Assembly (NCBI RefSeq): GCF_004347735.1
Contig: NZ_SLTI01000060.1
Span: 372,001 to 436,000, forward strand
Length of the DNA: 64,000 nt
From: Sulfuricurvum sp. IAE1
GTDB taxonomy: Bacteria > Campylobacterota > Campylobacteria > Campylobacterales > Sulfurimonadaceae
Direction of reading: 5' to 3'
The notes below the pieces were generated by a model, which worked only from the letters and a program-made list of their open reading frames with translations, did not search any database and was not told the origin of the DNA. This document shows positions 18,139-26,139 of the stretch, piece after piece. A program made the translations under genes and the position numbers. Position 1 is the first letter of the stretch. Every line of letters begins with the position of its first letter.

Positions 18139-19607
18139 ACGAGTTTGAGGAGGAAAAAGAACAGTGCAGCCATGGAAGCCGCAGCGGGAAGGGTGATGAC
18201 CCACGCGAGTGCTATCGGTTTCATCAAGGCCCAGTTGGCGTTGCGGTTGAGCATGCCGATCCCGATGATGGCCCCCACGAGGATGTGGGTCGAGGAAACG
18301 GGGATCCCCAAAACGGTGGCGAGCATGATGATAAACGTCGCCCCGAGTTCAGCTGCGAAGCCGGTGACGGGGAAAATCTCGGTAATCCGGCTTCCCACCG
18401 TGTCGATGACCTCTTTACCGATAAACCAGAGCCCCGCGACAAGGGCGATGCCGAACGTTGCCATCGCCGCAACCGGAACCGCGGATTCGGCATTGATCTG
18501 CCCTGTGGCAAGAATGTCGATGATCGCGGCAAACGGTCCGATGGCGTTGGCGATATCGTTTGCACCGTGGCTGAACGCGAATGCCGAAGCGGTCAGAACC
18601 TGCAGCATGCTGAAAAGGCGCATCGTCGCTTTGTGCGGCGTGTCTTTGTGCATCACTTTGATAATCGCAAAGACGATACCGTAGGTCAGCGTTGAGAATG
18701 TCGCGATTAACAGGAAAATCTGGGCGTCGTTAAAGCCGAGATTAGCGTGTTTGAGCCCTTTGAACAGCAGCATGCTTGCAATCATGGCTACCCCGAAAGC
18801 CGCAACGAGCGGTGCGTGGGTACGCAGGGCGTAAAAGGCGTTCGATTTCTTTTTGAGACGGTTAAGCTCGTGAACCTGTTCTTCGTAGCGCGCTTTTTCT
18901 TCGGTCGAAGCGGTCGCTTCGTTATGGGCGGCTTTAAGAGAACTGAGCTGATCTTTGATAGAGTCGATATGGGCCTGGACCGTATCGTTATAATCGAGAA
19001 TATATTTTTTCAGGTACCAGTAAATGGCGTATGACGCCATCCCCCCCAGAATCGGAGAAACGACCCAGCTGATGGCAATCTTGGTGATCTGGTCCCAGTG
19101 GACCAGGTCGAAGACGCTCTCTCCCTGGCTCATCGTCGCGTATCCCAGCGCTATCGAACCGCCAAGCACCCCGCCGACGATTGAATGGGTGGTTGATACG
19201 GGATACCCTTTCATCGATGCGAACAGCAGCCATGTCGCGGCGGAGAGGAGCGATCCCATCATGACGAATACGAGAAGCATCGGATCGAAATCCATTGCCG
19301 AAAGATCAACGATCCCTTTACGGATGGTGTTGGTGACTTCGGCCCCCGCGAGCATAGCACCGCTTAGTTCGAAGATCGCGGCGATGATAAGCGCTTGTTT
19401 GACGGTCAACGTCTTGGCACCGACGCTTGTTCCGAATGAGTTGGCCACGTCGTTTCCGCCGATGTTGAATGCCATGAAAATTCCGAACAGCGTCGCGAGG
19501 ATAAAGAGGGTGTGGTGGTTTTGGAGGTAATCCAAACCCCAGACCATGAACAAGGCGGTGGCAAGGACGAAAATACCGCCGAAAAAGAGGTTGTCGCGAG
19601 AGAACAT
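18126..19607 (-). CDS. pit: PiT-family inorganic phosphate transporter
   Basis: 493 residues; low-affinity phosphate:cation symporter of the inner membrane. The duplicated signature is visible: FNIGGNDVANSFGTSVGAKTLT near the N-terminus and FSHGANDIANAIGPFAA in the second half, each followed by several membrane helices; VSTTHSIVGGVLG and VSSTHILVGAIIG are the paired cytoplasmic motifs. A charged cytoplasmic loop (about residues 215-265) separates the halves. GGAG precedes the ATG. The upstream region carries four 11-base tandem repeats, which suggests phosphate-dependent control, unusual for a Pit-type carrier in enteric bacteria. Confidence 0.95.
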   Translation of the reverse strand: MFSRDNLFFGGIFVLATALFMVWGLDYLQNHHTLFILATLFGIFMAFNIGGNDVANSFGTSVGAKTLTVKQALIIAAIFELSGAMLAGAEVTNTIRKGIVDLSAMDFDPMLLVFVMMGSLLSAATWLLFASMKGYPVSTTHSIVGGVLGGSIALGYATMSQGESVFDLVHWDQITKIAISWVVSPILGGMASYAIYWYLKKYILDYNDTVQAHIDSIKDQLSSLKAAHNEATASTEEKARYEEQVHELNRLKKKSNAFYALRTHAPLVAAFGVAMIASMLLFKGLKHANLGFNDAQIFLLIATFSTLTYGIVFAIIKVMHKDTPHKATMRLFSMLQVLTASAFAFSHGANDIANAIGPFAAIIDILATGQINAESAVPVAAMATFGIALVAGLWFIGKEVIDTVGSRITEIFPVTGFAAELGATFIIMLATVLGIPVSSTHILVGAIIGIGMLNRNANWALMKPIALAWVITLPAAASMAALFFFLLKLVFGY

Positions 19608-19646
19608 TAAAGCTCCGTTGGTTTAGGTATAGTGATGGAAAACGTT

Positions 19647-19690
19647 ATTATATTACAGAACGGTTACGTTCATGTTACAAAACGGTTACG
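19647..19690 (-). promoter_or_regulatory. four tandem 11-bp repeats (Pho-box-like operator) with -10 upstream of pit
   Basis: Read on the minus strand, four contiguous 11-mers are CGTAACCGTTT (19690-19680), TGTAACATGAA (19679-19669), CGTAACCGTTC (19668-19658) and TGTAATATAAT (19657-19647). Each starts with YGTAAY, and the first and third differ at one base. The last unit includes TATAAT (19652-19647), a good -10, about 35 bases before the pit ATG. Eleven-base direct repeats ending at the -10 are the architecture of PhoB-type activator sites. Confidence 0.65.
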
Positions 19691-19691
19691 C

Positions 19692-19710
19692 CGTCCCGAC
19701 AAAGGGGACG
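19692..19710 (-). terminator. possible terminator hairpin after the cyclophilin gene
   Basis: CGTCCC and GGGACG arms with a seven-base loop lie 12 bases beyond the stop of the cyclophilin gene on the minus strand. The following U-tract is poor, so termination is uncertain; it separates the gene from the pit operator. Confidence 0.4.
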
Positions 19711-19722
19711 CCGTGTAGAGGA

Positions 19723-20256
19723 TCAGGGAAGAAGGGTTGCTTTGAGGATTTTTTGGGCCTGAAGGGGACGGTCTCCGCCCCGCTGACCGTTGGTCGGAAC
19801 GTTATTGAGTTTGGCCAGGGTATCCATGCCCGATACGACCCGGCCGAAGATTGTATGATAGCCGTTAAGCCACGGGGTAGGGGCAGTCGTGATGAAAAAC
19901 TGGCTTCCGTTGGTACGCGGTCCGGCGTTTGCCATTGCAAGGATGCCGGGTTTGTCGAAAACGACTCCCGATTTGAATTCGTCTTTAAAAGGTTTTTTCC
20001 AGATTGATTCGCCGCCGGTACCCGTGCCGGTAGGATCTCCCCCCTGGATCATAAAGTTTTTGATGATACGGTGGAAGCTTAGGCCGTTGTAATAGCCGTT
20101 TTTGACGTGGGTGGTGAAATTTTCTACCGCCAAAGGGGCGACCGAGGAGTAGAGCTCGAGGGTGATCTCCCCCTGTGTCGTTTGCAGCATAACGCGGGGA
20201 TTGGCTGCGGCGAAAACCGTGACGGCGGCAATGAAAAAGGCAACTAAAATACGCAC
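19723..20256 (-). CDS. periplasmic peptidyl-prolyl cis-trans isomerase (cyclophilin type)
   Basis: 177 residues with a signal peptide (RILVAFFIAAVTVFAAA). Cyclophilin core: FHRIIKNFMIQGGDPTGTGTGG, GILAMANAGPRTNGSQFFIT and W at WLNGYHTIFGRVV. The catalytic Arg is in FHRIIKNFMIQGG. Assists folding of exported proteins. Start is GTG at 20256 with AGGAG upstream. On the same strand and downstream of the P-loop gene at 20306-21751, possibly co-transcribed. Confidence 0.93.
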   Translation of the reverse strand: MRILVAFFIAAVTVFAAANPRVMLQTTQGEITLELYSSVAPLAVENFTTHVKNGYYNGLSFHRIIKNFMIQGGDPTGTGTGGESIWKKPFKDEFKSGVVFDKPGILAMANAGPRTNGSQFFITTAPTPWLNGYHTIFGRVVSGMDTLAKLNNVPTNGQRGGDRPLQAQKILKATLLP

Positions 20257-20305
20257 TGAAGACTCCTGCGGTTTGGATAAGATGTTCCGGGAAACGGTTC
20301 TCCGT

Positions 20306-21751
20306 TTACGTAACGGGAACGTCCGAATTTGAAACCAAGATTATAGTCGCCGTATCTGATGCACGGCTTAGTTCGAAGGTACAATCGGGTGTTTCGGAGA
20401 AATCAAGGAGGTAAAGATGGGGAATACGGATGCCGCTGATCATGTCCGGGGTTGCGAGAAGGAGGTTGTCGAGATTCTGGTATTGGAGGCTGAACCCGGG
20501 CTGCAGGATGCGGCAGTTGAGCCCCAGGTATTCATCGATCGCTTTTTTGTATTCGACCAGCATCGCCGGCTCCGGCAGAACGACCATCACTTCATGTGCG
20601 GCACTCTCCTGAAGACGGCGGCGTAATTCACTCAAAAGGATAAACAGCGCCTGGGCGGCAGTGGCGTTGAGAATCGCGACGTTGTCCGAATATCGATAGC
20701 GGTTGAGAAGGAAAAAGGTGTTTTCCAGCGTATCGGGCTCGCTCATCGTCGATAAAAGAAGCCATCGCTCCCCCCGCATCGCTTTGAGTTTTTCAAGAAA
20801 CGGTCCTTCCATACGGTCGGTGTCGTCGCACATGATGATCCTGATATCTTCGGTGATTTCGCCTGCCGCATCGAACTCTTCGGGAGTGCAAAAACGGATG
20901 GAATCCAGCGGAATACTGAAGGCTCCGTACTCCATCAGAGATATCCATTTGTCCCGTAAAAGTTCCCCCGCCAGGGATGTGGGCGTCACGATCAGAACGA
21001 CGCAGGTGCGGTCGCGTAAAACTTCGGCGACGGCTCTTCGCAGCAGCAATGTACTTTTGCCGCTTCCCGAGGCTCCATAGAGGGTGGTGCACGCGTCGCT
21101 GAAAGGAGTATCCAAAAAAAGATACTGCTCATCCGAGAGAAAAGAACCGAACGGCTCCTTCGGCGTCGGGAGAAGGAGGCGATGCGCGTTAAGCGAACCA
21201 ATTGTTCTGAGAGCCGAATAAGGCTCGTCGGCATATTCGGCGAGCGCCTCGAGTTTTGAGAGAGCCTCGGCGGGTGAATCGTCGGCAAAGACGACGCGTG
21301 ATGGGGGAAGGAGGTCGTGAAAAGAGGAATCGAGCGTTTCGTACTCTTCTTTGCGTAGATTTTCCATCCAGATAAAACGGGTAAGGGGGGTGGAATCGAA
21401 CGAGACGACGTCGGCTATTTTGCGGCGGATTGCCGATTCGACTGTATCAAAACGGGTCGAGGCTTCTTGCTTACGCCGTGTTGAAGCCTTAGACAGAGTA
21501 GCTTCCCTCACGTCATCGAGGTTCCATGAAATTTTCTCTCCGTAATACAGGCCGCGGCGGGGCAGAAAAAAGAGGATGTCGACGGGAACCGCGCGTTCGT
21601 GCAGATAAAGGGTGTAGTCGGCAAAAAAATGACCTTCACCCGCACGTACGACATCCGAAAAAACGAAGACATCAGAAGGCTTGGAGGACTTTGGCGTAGA
21701 GTCCGAAGAAGGTTTGGGGGAGAAAATACGCTGTAATAATTTTACGAACAC
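20306..21751 (-). CDS. P-loop NTPase of unknown function, SF1-helicase-like
   Basis: 481 residues, GTG start. Residues about 28-75 (VFVFSDVVRAGEGHFFADYTLYL...FFLPRRGLYYGEKISW) resemble a small nuclease/NERD-like strand pattern, but I am not certain. A clear Walker A, GASGSGKST (226-234), follows SDEQYLFLDTP, and a Walker-B-like IIMCDDTDRM (about 305-313) resembles motif II of superfamily 1 helicases. The later part lacks obvious helicase motifs III-VI, and ends in a stretch of hydrophobic strands. No signal peptide or membrane segment. Its TATAAT promoter is at 21815-21820. A function cannot be assigned; DNA- or RNA-related ATPase is the best guess. Confidence 0.75.
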   Translation of the reverse strand: MFVKLLQRIFSPKPSSDSTPKSSKPSDVFVFSDVVRAGEGHFFADYTLYLHERAVPVDILFFLPRRGLYYGEKISWNLDDVREATLSKASTRRKQEASTRFDTVESAIRRKIADVVSFDSTPLTRFIWMENLRKEEYETLDSSFHDLLPPSRVVFADDSPAEALSKLEALAEYADEPYSALRTIGSLNAHRLLLPTPKEPFGSFLSDEQYLFLDTPFSDACTTLYGASGSGKSTLLLRRAVAEVLRDRTCVVLIVTPTSLAGELLRDKWISLMEYGAFSIPLDSIRFCTPEEFDAAGEITEDIRIIMCDDTDRMEGPFLEKLKAMRGERWLLLSTMSEPDTLENTFFLLNRYRYSDNVAILNATAAQALFILLSELRRRLQESAAHEVMVVLPEPAMLVEYKKAIDEYLGLNCRILQPGFSLQYQNLDNLLLATPDMISGIRIPHLYLLDFSETPDCTFELSRASDTATIILVSNSDVPVT

Positions 21752-21814
21752 TCGAACCCTTTCCCTGATTGTTAAGACGGCGCCATCGCAATGGCAGACA
21801 CATAATAATAAACG

Positions 21815-21820
21815 ATTATA
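21815..21820 (-). promoter_or_regulatory. -10 element of the P-loop NTPase gene
   Basis: TATAAT on the minus strand, about 65 bases before the GTG start at 21751. The rest of 21752-21861 shows no other feature. Confidence 0.5.
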
Positions 21821-21861
21821 ACCAATCTTGAGTGCGGAAAGTATAGTGCAAGATTATTAAT

Positions 21862-21899
21862 GGGAAAAGAAGAAAGCCGGAAGGGGGAACCTTCCAGGC
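21862..21899 (-). terminator. rho-independent terminator of hup
   Basis: On the minus strand GCC-T-GGAAGG, loop TTCCC, CCTTCC-GGC forms a GC-rich stem with one bulged base, followed by TTTCTTCTTTTCCC. It starts about 12 bases after the HU stop codon. Confidence 0.8.
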
Positions 21900-21911
21900 A
21901 TTAAGGGGTGA

Positions 21912-22196
21912 TTATTTGCCGGCAGCTACGCTGTCTTTAAGACTTTTGCCCGGTTTGAATTTTGGAACCATTTTGTCTTTTGTGCTGTACGTTTTAGACG
22001 TTCCCGGTACTTTACCGCTTTTACCTTTTTGCAAAGATGAGCTGAAGCTGCCGAAACCGACGAGCGCGACTTCTTCTTTTGCTACGAGAGCAGCTGTTAC
22101 CGCTTCAGTGAAAGCTTTGATCGCTGTTTCCGCTTCAACTTTTGTTTTGTAGCCGCCGCTTTTTTGAACCAATTCTACGAATTGCGCTTTATTCAT
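21912..22196 (-). CDS. hup: DNA-binding protein HU
   Basis: 94 residues. MNKAQFVELVQKSGGYKTKVEAETAIKAF is the HU/IHF helical dimer region and EEVALVGFGSFSSSLQKGKSGKVPGT leads into the DNA-binding arm. The arm has PGTSKTYSTKDKMVPKFKPGKSLKDSV, slightly diverged from the canonical RNPxTG sequence. Abundant nucleoid-shaping protein. AAGGGC lies before the ATG. Monocistronic with its own terminator. Confidence 0.95.
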   Translation of the reverse strand: MNKAQFVELVQKSGGYKTKVEAETAIKAFTEAVTAALVAKEEVALVGFGSFSSSLQKGKSGKVPGTSKTYSTKDKMVPKFKPGKSLKDSVAAGK

Positions 22197-22300
22197 TTAT
22201 TGCCCTTAATATAGATCTGTGAATCCTACTCAAACCCCAGCGCTTACGAGGAAACGGAAGGGTGAGCGTTTCAGCCGCGAATACTTTAATATCTCTTGGC

Positions 22301-22546
22301 TTAAAATTTTCTTCTTTTTTGTATTTTATTGAGAAGTTTTGTGATTTTGTTTGGTTTTCGATTGTTTTTTTGCCCGAAAACGGTGCTGCCGCTGAGGATT
22401 GCGGGGAGGACCGGGTGTTTACCCTTTATAAGAAGAGATAAATTTTTGCTCCAGAGCGAACAACGCTGAAACACGTTAGGCGAAGCCGAGATTGACAAAA
22501 AGACCTCTTCCAGACCGATCCGTTCTTGTTCCGTCAAGCTGCTCAT
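22301..22546 (-). CDS. small hypothetical protein paired with the XRE regulator
   Basis: 81 residues, start overlapping the stop of the upstream XRE gene (ATGA) with a GGAGAAA ribosome site, so it is translated from the same mRNA. The N-terminus is acidic and the C-terminal half very basic (KNNRKPNKITKLLNKIQKRRKF). No domain recognised. A regulator plus small partner arrangement fits a toxin-antitoxin-like or phage-derived pair, or simply a coupled accessory gene; sequence alone does not decide. Confidence 0.6.
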   Translation of the reverse strand: MSSLTEQERIGLEEVFLSISASPNVFQRCSLWSKNLSLLIKGKHPVLPAILSGSTVFGQKNNRKPNKITKLLNKIQKRRKF

Positions 22547-22782
22547 GATTTCTCCCCAAGTTTATTTATTTTCCGTACGACACGGATGATTTCATCGTCT
22601 TCAAGCATCCCCAGCATTTCGATCACCGCTTTGGCAGCCTGGGGTTTCGCATTCCCAAGCCTCCAGTCCTGATAGGTACGCATCGAAATACCCAGTTCCT
22701 GAGCCATCTCCTTTTGGGAAATCTTCTTGCCGTTGCGCTGTGCTTCTACGGCGTTGTGTAGAAGATTAAAAAGATCACTCAT
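22543..22782 (-). CDS. XRE-family helix-turn-helix transcriptional regulator
   Basis: About 79 residues. The HTH is clear: KKISQKEMAQELGISMRTYQDWRLGNAKP, with the usual five-helix Cro/CI layout. After it, AAKAVIEMLGMLEDDEIIRVVRKINKL could form dimerisation helices. The ATG at 22782 is preferred because GGAG at 22795-22792 is then 9 bases upstream; ATG at 22788 and an extension to 22824 are also open. The upstream AT-rich region contains repeated AAAACCGTATAAAAAA elements that could be its operators. Confidence 0.82.
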   Translation of the reverse strand: MSDLFNLLHNAVEAQRNGKKISQKEMAQELGISMRTYQDWRLGNAKPQAAKAVIEMLGMLEDDEIIRVVRKINKLGEKS

Positions 22783-22824
22783 TTCCATCGCTCCATTGTA
22801 ATATCCTTTTCTTAAATAAAACAT

Positions 22825-22966
22825 AAAACCGTATAAAAAATGTAAAAAAATATACTAAATATGATTATTTATGTAGTTAATACACAATTAATAAAACAAA
22901 GCATTTATTATTCCATATTTAATATTAATAAAACAGTATCAAATACACAGAAAACCGTATAAAAAA
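22825..22966. repeat. AT-rich region with direct repeats upstream of the XRE gene
   Basis: AAAACCGTATAAAAAA occurs exactly at 22825-22840 and again at 22951-22966, with a degenerate copy AAAACAGTAT at 22930-22939; TTAATAAAACA occurs at 22888-22898 and 22925-22935. This stretch is about 80% A+T in an otherwise near-50% G+C window. The remaining part of the 22783-23142 gap (from about 22980) switches abruptly to a G-rich, purine-rich sequence with no reading frame I would defend. Confidence 0.6.
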
Positions 22967-23142
22967 GATTACTAAAGATGGAATGCTGAGGACGAAGGAA
23001 ATCGGGGCGGTTGCGCCGGAGGGCACAATGAGCCAGGGTACTTTTATCGCGGGAGGGGAGGGCTTGGGAAACGGCGAAGGGGCTTAGGGGAGCCTGCTAC
23101 GCAAAAGCAAAGAAGGGAAAAACGGGGTCGGAAGAGGAACGA

Positions 23143-23793
23143 TCAGGAGAGGAAATCGGTGTAGTCGTATCGGGAAAGGTCGACGTAGAAATCCCCCTCT
23201 TTCTGGATGATACGCGGGTCACTGCCGAATGCGGCTTCGAAACGGCGTCGGACCTGTTTGCGTTCTTCGGAATCCATGCCGATGAATTTCAGATAGCGTT
23301 TGAGTTCGATGAGGCCGTTAGCGATCGGAGCGGGCTGGGGGGAAGAGGAGGTGACATCGACGTCGTGAATGTTTGCGTCGTGGGAAAGGAGGAGTTTGGT
23401 ATTGATCACTTCCAGGATGCTTTTGAGCTGCTCGTCTTTGGCGGTGTAGATCTCTTCGATCCGCTGACGTTCCGCGATCAGCATCTGCTCTTTGTCGTTC
23501 ACGAGGCGGTCGATCTTGGCCTCGAGCTCTTTGATCTTGAGTTTGAGCTGCTGATTCTCTTTTTGATAAAGGGAGATAATCATGCCGACCGTCGTTTTCG
23601 GCGCCTGGGGAGCTGTGGCGGCCGGTTTGGACGATGGGGCTGTTTTCTCGTCGTCGAGAGAACTTTTGGGAACGATGATGTAGGTGATGCCCCCTTCGAT
23701 GATATAGTTGAGACGTTTTGTCCGAAGTTTGTTGTGAATCATCTCTTTGGACATTTTGAATGTTTTGGCGTATTCGTCGATCGTAAAACGCAT
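23143..23793 (-). CDS. coiled-coil protein with HTH-like N-terminus
   Basis: 216 residues. The first about 35 residues (FTIDEYAKTFKMSKEMIHNKLRTKRLNYII) look like a MerR/excisionase-type winged helix-turn-helix, followed by a Pro/Ala linker, a coiled coil (about 75-125, SLYQKENQQLKLKIKELEAKIDRLV) and a C-terminal globular part (ELKRYLKFIGMDSEERKQVRRRFEAAFGSDPR). AGGAG precedes the ATG. Possibly a DNA-binding, self-associating protein; I do not recognise the family with confidence. It is upstream of nothing obvious on its strand except the GC-rich gap. Confidence 0.7.
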   Translation of the reverse strand: MRFTIDEYAKTFKMSKEMIHNKLRTKRLNYIIEGGITYIIVPKSSLDDEKTAPSSKPAATAPQAPKTTVGMIISLYQKENQQLKLKIKELEAKIDRLVNDKEQMLIAERQRIEEIYTAKDEQLKSILEVINTKLLLSHDANIHDVDVTSSSPQPAPIANGLIELKRYLKFIGMDSEERKQVRRRFEAAFGSDPRIIQKEGDFYVDLSRYDYTDFLS

Positions 23794-23849
23794 GCCGTGC
23801 TCCTTGCGGGTATCGTATCCGTTATCTTAGCGAAAAATTCTTTTTCCCT

Positions 23850-24506
23850 CTATTCTTTTGTACTGCGTGAGGGGGCGGCGTGGAGCTTGGGAGGGGGAAT
23901 GATGGCACCCTGGCGCATCCAGATGAGATAGGCGTGGCGTTCGATTTTGTGTTTGTCCGAAAAGGTATGCAGCGAGCTGTGGCGGAATTCACATTGTCTT
24001 AAAAGGGTGTGGAAATCGGGGTTGTGCTGTAAAAATGCTTCCAGCGATCGGTAGGCAGCGTCCGAGATGATCACGGTATTGACGAGAAGGTTTTTGATTT
24101 CGATGTAGCGGGCGCATTCGTTCAGACCGTCTCCGACGTAGTTGTCCTGGCCCAGGATATCTTCGAAACGGAAAATTTTGCCGGTGTGGACGGCGACCCG
24201 TATCCCCTGAAAATAAGGGTATTCTTTGGCGATATAATCGGAAAAATGGAGCAAAGAGAGCCCCAGTATCGGGCCGAACCCTTTGAGATCGGGGTGCAGT
24301 ACGCAGTAAAACCCGTCTCCGGTGGGAATGAGCCCCAGCAGCATCCGTTTCATGGGGATTCCGGAAGACTTGAGCATCATCTTGAGCATTTTGCGATAGG
24401 TATGCGAAAGATAGGAGATGATCTCCAGCTGCCGCGTCATCGGCAAACGGGAAAAATCGATGATGTCGATCAGAACGATATCGGTCTCGATGGGATGCTG
24501 TGTCAT
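23850..24506 (-). CDS. class III nucleotidyl cyclase-like protein
   Basis: 218 residues, single soluble domain. TDIVLIDIIDFSRL supplies the first metal-site aspartate (Asp14), PTGDGFYCVL the second (Asp64), and YVGDGLNECARYIEI the Asn129/Arg133 pair that stabilises the transition state in class III cyclases. The adenine-specifying lysine three residues before GD is replaced by Ile60. No sensor domain is fused. ATG at 24506 is chosen because a TACAAT (about 24535-24540) lies just upstream; a longer in-frame start at 24566 would precede it. Divergent from pyk. Activity and nucleotide are unknown. Confidence 0.7.
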   Translation of the reverse strand: MTQHPIETDIVLIDIIDFSRLPMTRQLEIISYLSHTYRKMLKMMLKSSGIPMKRMLLGLIPTGDGFYCVLHPDLKGFGPILGLSLLHFSDYIAKEYPYFQGIRVAVHTGKIFRFEDILGQDNYVGDGLNECARYIEIKNLLVNTVIISDAAYRSLEAFLQHNPDFHTLLRQCEFRHSSLHTFSDKHKIERHAYLIWMRQGAIIPPPKLHAAPSRSTKE

Positions 24507-24642
24507 GCGGTGTCTTTGGATCGAAGAATTTGCGCCATTGTAGTCTAAATCGGCTGAGATGTTCAAAACTTCGGCACGAGGGGGCGGGGAATGTTACCGA
24601 AATGTGTTACCATTTCCGAAAAATCCCCCAAGTGAGGGCAGT

Positions 24643-26139
24643 ATGCAAAAACGAACCAAAATTTTAGCTACCGTCGGACCGTCGTCCGATACGGTCGAGA
24701 CACTATCGGCAATGATCCGTGCGGGAGTCAACGTCTTTCGTCTGAACTTTTCGCACGGGAGCCACGAATACCACGCGGGAGTACTCGAAAACATCCGAAC
24801 GGCGATGCGCGAAACGGGGCTCATCGTCGGCGTGCTTCAGGACATTTCCGGTCCCAAGATCCGTGTCGGCAGACTGCGCGAGGATTTTTTGCTCGAAAGC
24901 GACGATCGGATCGATTTTTATTACGACCGGATCGAAGGGGAAAAAGTCGGCCCGAAACATTACCGCCTGTCGATCAACCAGCCCGATATCCTTAAAATGC
25001 TCAAAATCGGGGATGCCATTTACCTGTACGACGGAAACATCCGCGCCAAAATACTCGAGTGCACCCCCCAATACGTCAGCGCAACCGTTGAAAACCACGG
25101 GAAACTCTCTTCGAATAAAGGGGTGAATTTCCCCAATACGGCGCTGGGGATTGACGTTTTGACCGAAAAGGACAAAGCCGATATGGCCTGGGGGGTTCGT
25201 CACGGTGTCGATTTCATGGCGATTTCGTTTGTCCAAAACGCCCGCGACATGATCCAGGCCCGCGAGGTGGTTCGCGAGTGCGGCGGAGAAGTGCAGCTGT
25301 TTGCCAAAATCGAAAAATTCGACGCGGTCGAAAACATCGACGAGATCCTGCGCCATTCGGACGGATTGATGGTCGCCCGCGGCGATCTGGGGATCGAAGT
25401 CCCCTACCATCGCGTTCCGACGATTCAAAAAATGTTGATCCGAAAAGCAAACGAGCACTCCAAACCCGTCATTACCGCGACGCAGATGCTGTTGTCGATG
25501 ACGGAGAAAGAGTCGGCTACCCGGGCCGAGATCAGCGACGTTGCCAATGCCGTTCTCGACGGAACCGATGCGGTGATGCTCTCCGAGGAGAGCGCCGTCG
25601 GGAAAAACCCCGTTCTGGCCGTCGAGACGATGGTCAACACTATCCGTTCGATCGAAGAGATTTATCCGTACGGAAAATTCGACTTCGGGTACGACGACGC
25701 GATGGACGTTGTCAACGAATCGGCCGTTCGGTTGGGGGATTCGCTAAATGCCGAGGGGATCATTTCCATGACGACGTCGGGGCAGTCGGCGAAAAAACTT
25801 TCCCGTTACCGCCCGAAAATGACCATTTACGCCGCGACGCACGAAGAGCGGGTCGCACGGCTGCTGACGATGGTCTGGGGGGTCGTCCCCGCTTACCTGA
25901 CGAAAAAAGGGCGTCTGGAAGAGATGCTCAGCGATGTGATTCACAGCGGGCTCAAACGCAACATCATCGACAAAAACAACACCTACATATTTACGGCGGG
26001 ATACCCGATCGGTACGCCGGGCACGACAAACGTCATCCGTATCCTGCGCGAAAACGAATTGACGTTTTTCGGAGAAACGAAACCGTTGCCCGCCAAAAGC
26101 AAAAAAAACGAGGAGACTAACGTTCCGACCCTCTTTTAA
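24643..26139 (+). CDS. pyk: pyruvate kinase
   Basis: 498 residues; transfers phosphate from phosphoenolpyruvate to ADP. Starts MQKRTKILATVGPSS, then VFRLNFSHGSHEYH, GPKIRVG, KDKADMAWGVRHGVDFMAISFVQ, KIEKFDAVENIDEIL, MVARGDLGIEVPYHRVP, KPVITATQMLLSM and EISDVANAVLDGTDAVMLSEESAVG, the full set of substrate, K+/Mg and activator-region motifs. C-terminal regulatory domain ends in NELTFFGETK. Start at 24643 with GTGAGGG before it. Likely used in central carbon turnover of an autotroph. Confidence 0.97.
   Translation: MQKRTKILATVGPSSDTVETLSAMIRAGVNVFRLNFSHGSHEYHAGVLENIRTAMRETGLIVGVLQDISGPKIRVGRLREDFLLESDDRIDFYYDRIEGEKVGPKHYRLSINQPDILKMLKIGDAIYLYDGNIRAKILECTPQYVSATVENHGKLSSNKGVNFPNTALGIDVLTEKDKADMAWGVRHGVDFMAISFVQNARDMIQAREVVRECGGEVQLFAKIEKFDAVENIDEILRHSDGLMVARGDLGIEVPYHRVPTIQKMLIRKANEHSKPVITATQMLLSMTEKESATRAEISDVANAVLDGTDAVMLSEESAVGKNPVLAVETMVNTIRSIEEIYPYGKFDFGYDDAMDVVNESAVRLGDSLNAEGIISMTTSGQSAKKLSRYRPKMTIYAATHEERVARLLTMVWGVVPAYLTKKGRLEEMLSDVIHSGLKRNIIDKNNTYIFTAGYPIGTPGTTNVIRILRENELTFFGETKPLPAKSKKNEETNVPTLF

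Noticed and set aside
22981-23140. Purine-rich stretch as a housekeeping RNA (SRP RNA, 6S, RNase P)
   Set aside because: No conserved core of these RNAs is seen and no clear long-range pairing; kept only as a general observation.
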